From the NCBI RefSeq assembly GCF_001956045.1, contig NZ_MRTH01000004.1, positions 124,001 through 188,000 of the forward strand: a stretch of DNA of 64,000 nucleotides, read 5' to 3'. The DNA comes from Paenibacillus sp. FSL H7-0331 (GTDB lineage: Bacteria > Bacillota > Bacilli > Paenibacillales > NBRC-103111). Positions 19,045-26,870 of the stretch are shown in pieces. The position numbers were made by a program, and so were the translations under genes. Within the stretch, counting starts at the first letter, position 1; each line of letters starts with the position of its first letter. Below the pieces are notes generated by a model, which had not been told where the DNA came from, made no database searches, and saw nothing but the letters and a program-made list of their open reading frames with translations.

Positions 19045-19857
19045 ATGCTGAAAGGCAATGAATGCTTGATCTCGACGTATGCTTTGGCAGATATTCCCTT
19101 GGATGAGGCGGTTAATCATTTAATAAATAAAGGCTGTAAAGCGATTGAAATTATGTGTGAAGGGCGTCATGGAGAATTGTTGGATTGGCCGCAGGAACGA
19201 CTGAATGTGCTGAAACAGCTTGGAGATGAGAATCAAATCATCTGGACGATTCACGCTCCCATAGCGAATCTGAATCTGGCAGCGGAGGAAGAGGAGTTAA
19301 TTCAGTCTAACACGGAGCTGCTGCTTCGGACCTTGCAGATTGCGGAGCTGCTGGAATGTGCTTATGTGGTGCTTCACCCCGGAGAGCTGAGCAGGGACAA
19401 GGTGGATCGGGATGGCGCGAGTCATGAAGCAGCGCTGAGAATAGCTGCCTTTTTGCAGGAGATTGTGAACGAAACCGAAGGATCACAAGTTATCCTTGCT
19501 TTGGAAAATGTGCCTCCTTATCCTGGATTGTTGGGCACAGATAGCGTGTTTTTGAAAAAAGTGATCCATCTCGTACAATCCCGACGTGTGAAAATTGTTT
19601 ATGATGTGGGTCATATGCATTTGATGGGTGAAGGGCAATGTGAACAGTCGTTTCAAAGCCTGCTGCCGTTTATAACGAGTATTCATCTTAGTGATAACCA
19701 GGGGCAGCATGACGATCATCTTCGGCTGGGAGCAGGAACCGTTCCTCTGAAATCGGTGCTAGCCATGGCCAACGAGTATAGTTATTCAGGTGCTTGGGTG
19801 CTGGAAATGAGCAATATGAACGATATCCGATTATCTCAGGAGTGGCTTGGTCACTAA
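19045..19857 (+). CDS. TIM-barrel sugar-phosphate isomerase/AP endonuclease-2-like protein
   Basis: Xylose-isomerase-like TIM barrel of about 270 aa, cytoplasmic. Probable metal ligands lie in LALENVP (Glu), KIVYDVGHMHL (Asp, His), SIHLSDNQ (His, Asp) and WVLEMSN (Glu), the standard order for this superfamily. The ATG at 19045 is favoured by SD AAGAAAGG 9 bp upstream over ATGs at 19036 and 19039. It is last in the phosphatase-UgpBAE-like operon. Family members are isomerases, epimerases or endonucleases; a role in converting a glycerol- or sugar-derived intermediate is a guess from context. Confidence 0.82.
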   Translation: MLKGNECLISTYALADIPLDEAVNHLINKGCKAIEIMCEGRHGELLDWPQERLNVLKQLGDENQIIWTIHAPIANLNLAAEEEELIQSNTELLLRTLQIAELLECAYVVLHPGELSRDKVDRDGASHEAALRIAAFLQEIVNETEGSQVILALENVPPYPGLLGTDSVFLKKVIHLVQSRRVKIVYDVGHMHLMGEGQCEQSFQSLLPFITSIHLSDNQGQHDDHLRLGAGTVPLKSVLAMANEYSYSGAWVLEMSNMNDIRLSQEWLGH

Positions 19858-19941
19858 CGCTAAACATTTTTTTACTAAACGAACAATTATTCGATGTAAT
19901 TGAATATATGTTTAATAAGGAATGTTTAAGGGGGGGACGTC

Positions 19942-21225
19942 ATGCAGATCCAGGTTGTCCGGCCAGGCCAGACGCTCTATCAGCTTTCACAAGCTTATGG
20001 TGTAAGTATTCAAAGCATTACAGATGCAAATGAGCTATCACCGGATAAGTCGTTGGTCGTGGGACAGGCATTAGTAATCCCGATCACGGGTCAATACTAT
20101 TGGGTAGAGAGCGGGGACAGCCTGTATACGATTGCCAATAAATTCAGAATATCACCGCAGCAGCTGGCATCGGTCAACGGTTTAGCACCAAACCAGCCAC
20201 TCAACGTGGGCCTCAGGTTATATATTCCACCAAGGCCTCGCAGGAATATCGAGGTTAATGCTTATATCGAGCCTCGTGGTGATACGGTCTCACCTCCACT
20301 TCTCCAGGCAGCCCGGCAAGCGGCCCCCCATCTTACTTATCTTGCTCCTTTTAGCTTCCGCATCCAACGCGATGGCACATTGAAGGCTCCTCCTCTCGCT
20401 GGTCTCCAGACCATAGCCAGTAATAACAATGTGACGCTGATGATGGTTATAACCAATCTGGAGCAACAATTCAGCGCAGAGCTTGGCGCAGTCCTATTAA
20501 ATGACGAGCAGCTGCAGGATACCTTATTGGATACGATTATTCAAACAGCCAAGCGGCTTGATTTCAAGGATATTCACTTTGATATTGAGCATCTGCGTCC
20601 ACAGGATAGAGAAGCCTACAACCGTTTCTTACGTAAAGCAGCGGACATTATCCATAATGAGGGATTCTTGATGTCAACGGCGCTCGTACCCAAGACCAGC
20701 GCAACCCAAGTGGGTGCATGGTACTCGGCACACGATTATCGTGCCCATGGTGAGATTGCTGACTTTGTCATCATCATGACCTATGAATGGGGGTATAGCG
20801 GTGGGCCTGCTATGGCTGTATCCCCGATAGGTCCGGTTCGGCAAGTATTGGAATATGCGCTGACGGAAATTCCCGCCTCCAAGATCATGATGGGACAAAA
20901 CCTCTACGGATACGACTGGACCTTGCCCTTTGTGGCCGGAGGAGCGTATGCCAGAGCTTTAAGTCCTCAGGAGGCTATTAATTTGGCCCGTGAGCGGCAG
21001 GCTGCGATTCAATACGATTACGTGGCGCAGGCTCCACATTTCACCTACTGGGACGATAATGGTAAAACCCACATCGTATGGTTTGAGGACGCAAGATCGA
21101 TTCAAGCCAAATTTGATTTATTAAAGGAATTAAACCTTCGGGGAATCAGCTATTGGAAGCTCGGATTAAGCTTTCCTCAGAACTGGCTGCTTATCGAGGA
21201 TAACTTCAATGTCATCAAAAAATGA
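19942..21225 (+). CDS. Spore cortex-fragment-lytic glycoside hydrolase (SleL/YaaH-like)
   Basis: 427 aa with two N-terminal LysM peptidoglycan-binding modules (about 3-47 and 52-95; PGQTLYQLSQAYGV and SGDSLYTIANKFRI) and a GH18 barrel (about 105-420). The catalytic pattern DxxxDxE is seen as D210-IHF-D214-I-E216. The length and architecture match SleL/YaaH of Bacillus, which acts as an N-acetylglucosaminidase on cortex fragments during spore germination. No signal peptide is present, also as in SleL. The ATG follows GGGGGGG. It is monocistronic, with a terminator downstream. It supports a spore-forming host. Confidence 0.9.
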   Translation: MQIQVVRPGQTLYQLSQAYGVSIQSITDANELSPDKSLVVGQALVIPITGQYYWVESGDSLYTIANKFRISPQQLASVNGLAPNQPLNVGLRLYIPPRPRRNIEVNAYIEPRGDTVSPPLLQAARQAAPHLTYLAPFSFRIQRDGTLKAPPLAGLQTIASNNNVTLMMVITNLEQQFSAELGAVLLNDEQLQDTLLDTIIQTAKRLDFKDIHFDIEHLRPQDREAYNRFLRKAADIIHNEGFLMSTALVPKTSATQVGAWYSAHDYRAHGEIADFVIIMTYEWGYSGGPAMAVSPIGPVRQVLEYALTEIPASKIMMGQNLYGYDWTLPFVAGGAYARALSPQEAINLARERQAAIQYDYVAQAPHFTYWDDNGKTHIVWFEDARSIQAKFDLLKELNLRGISYWKLGLSFPQNWLLIEDNFNVIKK

Positions 21226-21283
21226 AAAATTCGATACGTCGTCTGCTTTAATTCGATGAATTTCCGTATATAGCTAGCATGAG

Positions 21284-21307
21284 GCCTGCGTGATTGCAGG
21301 CTTTTTT
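21284..21307 (+). terminator. Terminator after the SleL-like gene
   Basis: GCCTGC (21284-21289), a six-base loop, GCAGGC (21296-21301) and six T. Confidence 0.9.
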
Positions 21308-21363
21308 CATTTACTTAGGTTATAATAGGAGAGGTATCATCATTCCATTTAGGAGGTAATCAA

Positions 21364-22260
21364 GTGAATATTGCTTTTGTTGGTTTGGGGACTATGGGGC
21401 GGCACATGGCAGTCAACTTATTAAAGGCTGGATATAAATTAAGCGTTTACAATAGAGATCGGCGCAAGACTGAGGGTCTCGGCTCTTCCGTCCATGTTGT
21501 AGACTCTCCCGGCGAAGCTGCCCAAGGAGCAGACATCGTGATTACGATGATCTCAGATGACCGTGCTGTCAAGGAAGTTTATTTGGGTGAAGGCGGAATT
21601 GTTCCTGCGCTACAGCAGCAGCCGGGTGCCCGCACACTTATCGATTGCAGTACAATCTCTCCGGATACAAGTCTGGAGCTGGCTGCTCACTTATCAGCAA
21701 TTGGCGTACAGATGCTGGATGCACCGGTTACAGGCAGCGAGCCTCAAGCTAAAGAAGCGCAGTTGACTTTTATCGTTGGTGGAGATCGGGAATTATTCGA
21801 GAGCTGCCTGCCTTTATTTAATGCCATGGGAAAAAAAGCGGTACATATGGGAGCGCAGGGTACAGGTTCGCAAACGAAGCTTGCCAATAACGCTTTGGTT
21901 GCTATTACGCTGGCAGGACTTTCCGAGAGTATCTCACTTGTTCGTCAAGCTGGCATTGACCCCGCCTTATTTCTAGAGGTTGTAGCGGGTGGCGGAGCGC
22001 GCAGCGGCATGGCGGAGATGAAAGGACCCAAAATGCTGAGTGGAGACTTTTCGCCGCAATTTATGACACGGCTAATGCTGAAGGATTTGAAGCTGGCCCG
22101 CGGATTGGCGGAATCGTTCGAGCTCCCGGTGCCTGCACTATCGGCTGTCAAGGAGCTGTTTCAGGTCGCTTGCAACGATGGGTATGGCGATGAAGATATG
22201 AGTGCGATTGTTAAATGCTATGAAGACTGGGGTAAAGCCGGAGTCAGCCATCGTAGCTAG
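21364..22260 (+). CDS. Beta-hydroxyacid dehydrogenase (3-hydroxyisobutyrate dehydrogenase / tartronate semialdehyde reductase family)
   Basis: Soluble NAD(P)-dependent oxidoreductase, 298 aa. N-terminal Rossmann motif VGLGTMGRHMAVNLLKAG and the substrate-binding signature DAPVTGSEPQAKEAQL. The catalytic lysine is in GTGSQTKLANNAL (about residue 170), followed by an all-helical C-terminal domain. GTG start 6 bp after AGGAGGT. It stands alone between two terminators; a TATAAT box at 21321-21326 may be its -10. The family acts on small beta-hydroxyacids such as 3-hydroxyisobutyrate or glycerate; the exact substrate is unknown. Confidence 0.9.
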   Translation: MNIAFVGLGTMGRHMAVNLLKAGYKLSVYNRDRRKTEGLGSSVHVVDSPGEAAQGADIVITMISDDRAVKEVYLGEGGIVPALQQQPGARTLIDCSTISPDTSLELAAHLSAIGVQMLDAPVTGSEPQAKEAQLTFIVGGDRELFESCLPLFNAMGKKAVHMGAQGTGSQTKLANNALVAITLAGLSESISLVRQAGIDPALFLEVVAGGGARSGMAEMKGPKMLSGDFSPQFMTRLMLKDLKLARGLAESFELPVPALSAVKELFQVACNDGYGDEDMSAIVKCYEDWGKAGVSHRS

Positions 22261-22316
22261 GCTAGCATCATTCCCTGCATCACAAGTACAGGCTCACCCT
22301 GATTTCTTCGAATTAC

Positions 22317-22434
22317 ATCTTCCTAAAAGTGCGGCGAATAAGTCGCACTGCGCGGCCAAATATCCCTCCGATCGATGACGCTTCTCCGGGATCATTTGGC
22401 CGCTTCGCTCTTTATTCACCGGACTCCTAAAGAT
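22317..22434. repeat. Long imperfect inverted repeat (about 118 bp)
   Basis: The left arm starting ATCTTCCTAAAAGTGCGG and the right arm ending CGGACTCCTAAAGAT are imperfect complements over about 48 bases. The best block is GCGGCCAAAT versus ATTTGGCCGC near the centre. No coding sequence is inside. It could be a MITE-like relic, a REP-type element or a structured 3' UTR of the dehydrogenase transcript. Confidence 0.6.
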
Positions 22435-22464
22435 CAGTTGGTTATCCAAGCTGATCTTTTTTTC
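22430..22464 (+). terminator. Terminator downstream of the dehydrogenase
   Basis: AAGATCAG (22430-22437) pairs with CTGATCTT (22451-22458), followed by a run of T to 22463. Confidence 0.85.
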
Positions 22465-22530
22465 ATCCTGGATAACATCCCACTCATTCTAAACCTGCAG
22501 GTGTAATTTTACGGATACGGATTTGATGGG

Positions 22531-22559
22531 TTGTCGTGCATGATCAACAGCTTTATACT
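22531..22559 (+). promoter_or_regulatory. Promoter of the AraC regulator gene
   Basis: TTGTCG (22531-22536), a 17-bp spacer and TATACT (22554-22559), 67 bp before the coding start. Confidence 0.6.
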
Positions 22560-22626
22560 AAGGATAATCATGGAAGAATCCTGCTGTCAGGGAATCATTT
22601 ATTAGAACAGGTGGAAAAAACCGACT

Positions 22627-23526
22627 ATGTATTATTGGAAAGCACAGATCGAAAAGCCGATCGAATTCGTATCTGCAGGGCACTTTACCGCCGGTTATCC
22701 GTGGATTCACGGTAAACGTTCGATAAACAGCTTTGAGATTATCCTCGGATTGCGCGACACTGCCTATATTCAGCAGGAGGATGAACAGTTTGAGGTGACT
22801 CCAGGCAGTGTACTGCTGCTATTGCCGGAACAGACCCATTGGGGTTATGCGTATTCGGACCCGCAGGTTTCTTTTTACTGGCTGCATTTTCAATGTCCTG
22901 AGAGCAGTATGGAGTTCATGGATGAGAAGCAGGCCGAGGCCGAGCTTGGGCGTTACAAGCATAATCCTTATTTGGATCAAGGTATGCCATTTGTCCTGCT
23001 GCCGGCGTTTTTTAAACCACCTGAGGTGGACAAAGCGGGGATTTTGTTTCGTCAGCTGCTGCACATTGTGGAATCACGCTATTACACCCGGCAGGGGGCC
23101 GACTACATGCTGACTTCTTTATTAATTGAGCTGACGCAGCAATCGATGACTGCTTATACAAGCCCTCAAGGGGGAATGACTTCGAGGCACCAGAGGATGA
23201 TGAGTGTGCTGGAGTGGATTCGCATCCATGCTGTCAAGCCTATATCGGTTGATGATGCTGCACGTGAATTCAATTACAATCCCGACTACTTGACCCGTTT
23301 ATTTAAAAAGGAAATGGGCATGAGCATGCAGGAATATATTCAAAAAGTCAAAATCGACCGCGCAAAGGAAGAGCTGGGCCGCACCGATCTTTCGATTAAA
23401 GAAATCGCCCATCGGTTGGGATTTGAGGATGAAAAATATTTTATGAAAGTGTTCCGCAAGCATCAGCAGATGACGCCTACTGAATTCCGTCGTGCTTTTT
23501 ACCGGACACATTTGAATAACAAGTAG
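22627..23526 (+). CDS. AraC-family regulator with N-terminal cupin domain
   Basis: Cytoplasmic transcription factor, 299 aa. The N-terminal sugar-sensing cupin-like half (about 1-170, with SINSFEIILGL and TPGSVLLLLPEQTHWGY) is followed by a double HTH (about 198-296): ISVDDAAREFNYNPDYLTRLFKKEM for the first helix pair and DLSIKEIAHRLGFEDEKYFMKVFRKHQQMTPTEFRR for the second. The ATG has only a distant SD (AGGTGG). Three 15-bp direct repeats begin in its last codons and continue downstream, so it may control the transcript that once encoded the deleted genes and now encodes the sialidase-like protein. Confidence 0.9.
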   Translation: MYYWKAQIEKPIEFVSAGHFTAGYPWIHGKRSINSFEIILGLRDTAYIQQEDEQFEVTPGSVLLLLPEQTHWGYAYSDPQVSFYWLHFQCPESSMEFMDEKQAEAELGRYKHNPYLDQGMPFVLLPAFFKPPEVDKAGILFRQLLHIVESRYYTRQGADYMLTSLLIELTQQSMTAYTSPQGGMTSRHQRMMSVLEWIRIHAVKPISVDDAAREFNYNPDYLTRLFKKEMGMSMQEYIQKVKIDRAKEELGRTDLSIKEIAHRLGFEDEKYFMKVFRKHQQMTPTEFRRAFYRTHLNNK

Positions 23527-23612
23527 ATCGTTGAAACTCCCTAAAGTAGACAGTTGAAACACAGTAGGAGAAATGAATCATGTTCTTTCTCATAATTGTA
23601 GACAAATGAAAC
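23523..23612 (+). promoter_or_regulatory. Three 15-bp direct repeats, candidate AraC binding sites
   Basis: GTAGATCGTTGAAAC (23523-23537), GTAGACAGTTGAAAC (23546-23560) and GTAGACAAATGAAAC (23598-23612). Start-to-start distances are 23 and 52 bp, roughly two and five helical turns, so all three lie on about the same face. AraC proteins bind same-orientation repeats. The first copy contains the stop codon of the regulator gene. Confidence 0.6.
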
Positions 23613-23713
23613 GGCCTAATGGAAATGGTTAATCATCTTCAGCATGAAATCGATTACAATACAATCAGAGCGGTTGTTTCAAATATCCACTTAGGGTCGG
23701 CAAGGAGGGCACC

Positions 23714-23872
23714 ATGAGTATGAATAATTGGATTAAGGTGATGCGAAAAAATAAACTGTTTTTCAAAATTCTGATGTACTTCTTATGCTTGCTGCTTCCT
23801 ATCCTGGCCGTGTACCCGTTTGTTCAAAAATATTTTGTGCAGGGGGTGATGGTTGGCTCGGTTAAAGGCTGA
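23714..23872 (+). pseudogene. Deletion scar: start of a membrane regulator fused in frame to a permease C-terminus
   Basis: A 52-codon frame with an excellent SD (AAGGAGG, 23702-23708). The first part, MSMNNWIKVMRKNKLFFKI, then LMYFLCLLLPILA, looks like the N-terminus and first membrane helix of the large membrane-bound AraC/sensor proteins of Paenibacillus. The last 20 residues, VYPFVQKYFVQGVMVGSVKG, are the C-terminus of a MalG/LplC-type permease (compare YPFMQKYFTKGVMIGAVKG at the end of the permease at 31604). The simplest explanation is one large deletion that removed a regulator, a receptor and most of an importer and happened to stay in frame. It may still be translated, since the sialidase-like gene begins 34 bp later. 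Confidence 0.75.
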
Positions 23873-23906
23873 TAGTATTCATTACAAAACAAAGGAGAAC
23901 TTAACC

Positions 23907-24932
23907 ATGAATATTCAATCCCAAAAACAATTTATATTTGAAGACGACCGACCTTTTCCAAGCTGCCATGCTTCTACGCTGGTCGTTTTGTCGAATGGCG
24001 ACATCCTGGCTGCATGGTTCGGCGGTCTGCATGAGAAGGCTAGTGATGTGGCGATCTGGATGTCGCGGCGTACCGGAGAGAGCTGGTCAGCACCTTATCT
24101 AGCTGCAGATGAAGAGGGCATTGCCCATTGGAATCCGGTGCTTTTTGACGATGGCCGCAAGCTAACGCTTTATTATAAGGTCGGCCATGAAATCACAGAT
24201 TGGTTTACACGGGTAATTCATTCTGTGGATGGCGGACAGACATGGACGGAGCCGAAGGAGCTTGTTGAAGGCGATATCGGCGGACGAGGACCGGTACGCA
24301 ATAAGCCGATTTCCTTAAGCAATTGCATCATATTGGCGCCTGCTTCTATCGAGAGGAAGGACCCGGATGCGCCGGGCAAGCAAATTTGGGAAGCATTCGT
24401 CGATATATCCGACGATTACGGACATACCTGGAGGCAGAGCAGCCTTGTGCCCATGGAGGTCTCTAAGCTGGTAGGGGCGGTGCATTCACATGCCAAAGGG
24501 TTTATTCAGCCGACATTGTGGACGTCAGGCGGGACGCATGTCCATATGCTGCTGCGCAGCACCGAAGGCCTTATTTATCGCAGCGATTCGGAGGACAACG
24601 GAGAAACCTGGCGCCTGGCCTATCCGATAGAGCTGCCCAACAACAACAGTGGAATTGATGTCGTGCAGATGGACAACGGGCTGCTGGCGCTTATTTTCAA
24701 CCCGGTGACTGGTTATTCCACAAGTAGTCCACGTACACCGATAGTCATTCGTTTTTCTTCGGACAATGGCAGTACATGGACGGATGAAATCAAGCTGGAA
24801 ACCGAGCCTGGTGAATATTCATACCCAGCCATTGTTGCCAAAAACAATGAGCTGTATGTAACGTATACCTGGAAGCGGGAACGAATCGCCTTTTGGCAGC
24901 TGACCTTGCAGCAGCAGGCGGTCCATAGCTAG
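23907..24932 (+). CDS. Sialidase-like BNR/Asp-box repeat protein
   Basis: Six-bladed-propeller protein of the exo-alpha-sialidase superfamily, about 341 aa. At least four Asp boxes (S/T-x-D-x-G-x-T-W) are visible: HSVDGGQTW, ISDDYGHTW, SEDNGETW and SSDNGSTW. The N-terminal FPSCHASTLVVLSNGDILAAWFGG is typical of family proteins linked to sugar operons. No signal peptide is seen, so it probably acts on imported oligosaccharides. The ATG at 23907 has AAAGGAG 9 bp upstream; an earlier in-frame ATG at 23853 lies inside the scar gene and is rejected. Real sialidase activity is uncertain; other uronate- or deoxysugar-directed hydrolases share this fold. Its importer partners appear to have been deleted. 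Confidence 0.82.
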   Translation: MNIQSQKQFIFEDDRPFPSCHASTLVVLSNGDILAAWFGGLHEKASDVAIWMSRRTGESWSAPYLAADEEGIAHWNPVLFDDGRKLTLYYKVGHEITDWFTRVIHSVDGGQTWTEPKELVEGDIGGRGPVRNKPISLSNCIILAPASIERKDPDAPGKQIWEAFVDISDDYGHTWRQSSLVPMEVSKLVGAVHSHAKGFIQPTLWTSGGTHVHMLLRSTEGLIYRSDSEDNGETWRLAYPIELPNNNSGIDVVQMDNGLLALIFNPVTGYSTSSPRTPIVIRFSSDNGSTWTDEIKLETEPGEYSYPAIVAKNNELYVTYTWKRERIAFWQLTLQQQAVHS

Positions 24933-24959
24933 AGTTGAAGAGTCGACAATCATGCTTCA

Positions 24960-25002
24960 AAAAAAGTCCGGTTCTCCCATCTGGGAAGTAACCGGACTTT
25001 GG
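24960..25002. terminator. Bidirectional terminator between convergent genes
   Basis: AAAGTCCGGTT (24963-24973) pairs perfectly with AACCGGACTTT (24990-25000). A runs lie on the left and T-rich sequence on the right, so it can serve both the + gene ending at 24932 and the - gene ending at 25010. Confidence 0.85.
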
Positions 25003-25009
25003 TTTATAG

Positions 25010-25813
25010 CTAAACGAGTTTTTTGATATAGGACATGTAAGCGGGCAGTGAAACCTCAGGTTCCTCCAGATAAGGAGCCCACTTCTTCTCATATTCCAGC
25101 GAGAGCCAGCCGTTATAGCCATTTTCCTTGAGAATACTGACAATCTGGGGGACAGGCACATCGCCATCTCCGATCAGACAAAGCTTTTTACCGTCTTCGC
25201 CTTTAATCGCGTCCTTGACATGGGTATGCTTGATGTAAGGAGCAAGCTCCCTGTAGGTAAGTTCAGGCTCTTCCCCATGCAAATACGGATGCTCAAAATC
25301 CCATAGGACGCCAACACTGCTGCTGTCGGTTTGATCCAATATATGCTTGATGATGCGGTGATTATTAATATCTCCATGGGTTTCCAGCAGTACAGTAACG
25401 CCTGTTCCTTCTGCATAAAGCCCTAATTCAGTCAGCCCTGATGCGATTGTGCCTGCGATTTCCGCTTCCGAAGCGCCTTCAGGAATGATGTCTCCAAATA
25501 CTCGGATGTAAGGTGCTTGGAGCTTCACTGCAAGATCTATCGCATCCTTACCTTCCAGAATGGAGGCACGGTATTTCTCCTCATTGTGAAAAGCGCAGGA
25601 TGTGTCCAGACAACAGATTTCCAAACCCTTTTGTTGTAAATCCAACAAAGTTTGCTCTATATTTTCGGGTAAAAACGGTCGCGCCCGAGGTAAGTACATC
25701 TCGCCTTCCACGCCTCTTAACTCAATACCGTCGTAGCCAAGCTGCGCGGCTGCATTCAGGGTTTGCTCCCAGCTCCAATTCGGGCTTGCCAATGTTTGAA
25801 ATGCTATCTTCAT
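25010..25813 (-). CDS. TIM-barrel sugar-phosphate isomerase/epimerase
   Basis: 267 aa, soluble. Begins MKIAFQTLASPNWSWEQTL. The probable metal/active-site residues are in TVLLETHGD (Glu, His), LWDFEHPYL (Asp), KHTHVKDA (His, Lys, Asp) and LSLEYEKKW (Glu). This is the AP-endonuclease-2/xylose-isomerase-like family, common in inositol, hexulose and uronate catabolism. It reads away from the neighbouring AraC gene in the same - direction, 38 bp downstream of it, so the two could be co-transcribed. The substrate is unknown. Confidence 0.87.
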   Translation of the reverse strand: MKIAFQTLASPNWSWEQTLNAAAQLGYDGIELRGVEGEMYLPRARPFLPENIEQTLLDLQQKGLEICCLDTSCAFHNEEKYRASILEGKDAIDLAVKLQAPYIRVFGDIIPEGASEAEIAGTIASGLTELGLYAEGTGVTVLLETHGDINNHRIIKHILDQTDSSSVGVLWDFEHPYLHGEEPELTYRELAPYIKHTHVKDAIKGEDGKKLCLIGDGDVPVPQIVSILKENGYNGWLSLEYEKKWAPYLEEPEVSLPAYMSYIKKLV

Positions 25814-25851
25814 CAGGTTCTCTCCTCAACTACAAATTATCGTATCGTACA

Positions 25852-26679
25852 CTAATTACCCTTGTATTTTCCAGGAGAAATACCAACGGTTCGTTTAAAC
25901 ATTTTTAAAAAATTGGAGTAATCATTAAATCCACATCTTTCGCACGTATCTGTGACGTTATAGCCTTCAGAAAGAATTTCTTTTGCTTTGGAAATTCGTT
26001 TAAATAAAATATATTCATGGATGTTACTACCGATATTTTTTTTGAAAATTCTCCCCATATAAAATCGATCCACATAAAACTTTTTGGAGAGTGATACAAG
26101 GGTAAGATCTTTTTCCAAATTCATGTCAATATAGTCCAGTAATGAAATTAATAAATCAGGCATTGTAGAAAGACTTTCTGAGCGATTAACGTCCATAAAT
26201 ACAATATTAATCAGAACCAACATTTCAACGAGATAATTGAGCTTTAAAATTTCATAGCCAGCATCGTTTTTAAGATTCTCCATTTGATTAAAAAGCCGCA
26301 GTATTTCAATAGTCTGACTCGGTTTAAGAGAAATCTTATTTTGTTGGCCCTTCGGTTTGTTAATAAAACAATTCAGAAGATCGAGCCGTGGAGAATTGAA
26401 AGGACGGACGATGTGTGGTGCAAACTGTAGTGTTATTCTTTCGTATAACCTATCATTTCGAAAAGCCGGCTTATGAATTTCCTGATTATTGGTAATCATT
26501 AAATCGCCGTATTTTAAAGGATATATACTTTTTTCAACAAAGTAGTTCACATCACCTGATATTAAAAAGTAAATTTCAAACTCTTCATGCAAATGAAAGT
26601 TAACGTTATATAGGTTAGGATTTAAGAGTTTATGCTCATAACGAATGCAATCATCGATATTTCCATAAGCTAAATTCAT
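25852..26679 (-). CDS. AraC-family regulator with cupin domain (paralogue A of a divergent pair)
   Basis: 275 aa. The cupin-like ligand domain contains FHLHEEFEIYFLISGDVNYFVE and GDLMITNNQEIHKPAF. The C-terminal double HTH (about residues 175-273) includes VTDTCERCGFNDYSNFLKMFKRTVGISPGKY. It is clearly paralogous to the + strand regulator at 26871: the two share the order H-L-H-x-x-x-E-I-Y-F-L and EIHKP. The upstream intergenic region is shared with that paralogue, a classic divergent arrangement, and the gene probably controls the epimerase-like gene downstream on its own strand. Confidence 0.9.
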   Translation of the reverse strand: MNLAYGNIDDCIRYEHKLLNPNLYNVNFHLHEEFEIYFLISGDVNYFVEKSIYPLKYGDLMITNNQEIHKPAFRNDRLYERITLQFAPHIVRPFNSPRLDLLNCFINKPKGQQNKISLKPSQTIEILRLFNQMENLKNDAGYEILKLNYLVEMLVLINIVFMDVNRSESLSTMPDLLISLLDYIDMNLEKDLTLVSLSKKFYVDRFYMGRIFKKNIGSNIHEYILFKRISKAKEILSEGYNVTDTCERCGFNDYSNFLKMFKRTVGISPGKYKGN

Positions 26680-26870
26680 CCATATGACCTCACTTTATCC
26701 TACACAAATGTTTCAGGCTGAAATAAACTATTGGCTTTTCTGGGCTGTAACTGTTCTCATCACCTTTCTGATTTGTAGTTGCGGTACGTGTGACATTCAT
26801 GATAAGAATAGAGTATTATATAAGATATGCAATTTCATTGTAATTTTTGATGAAAATATGGACTAAATTG

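Noticed and set aside
26684..26866. A 60-codon open frame between the divergent AraC genes.
   Set aside because: No SD, no recognisable features, and it covers the region needed for the divergent promoters.
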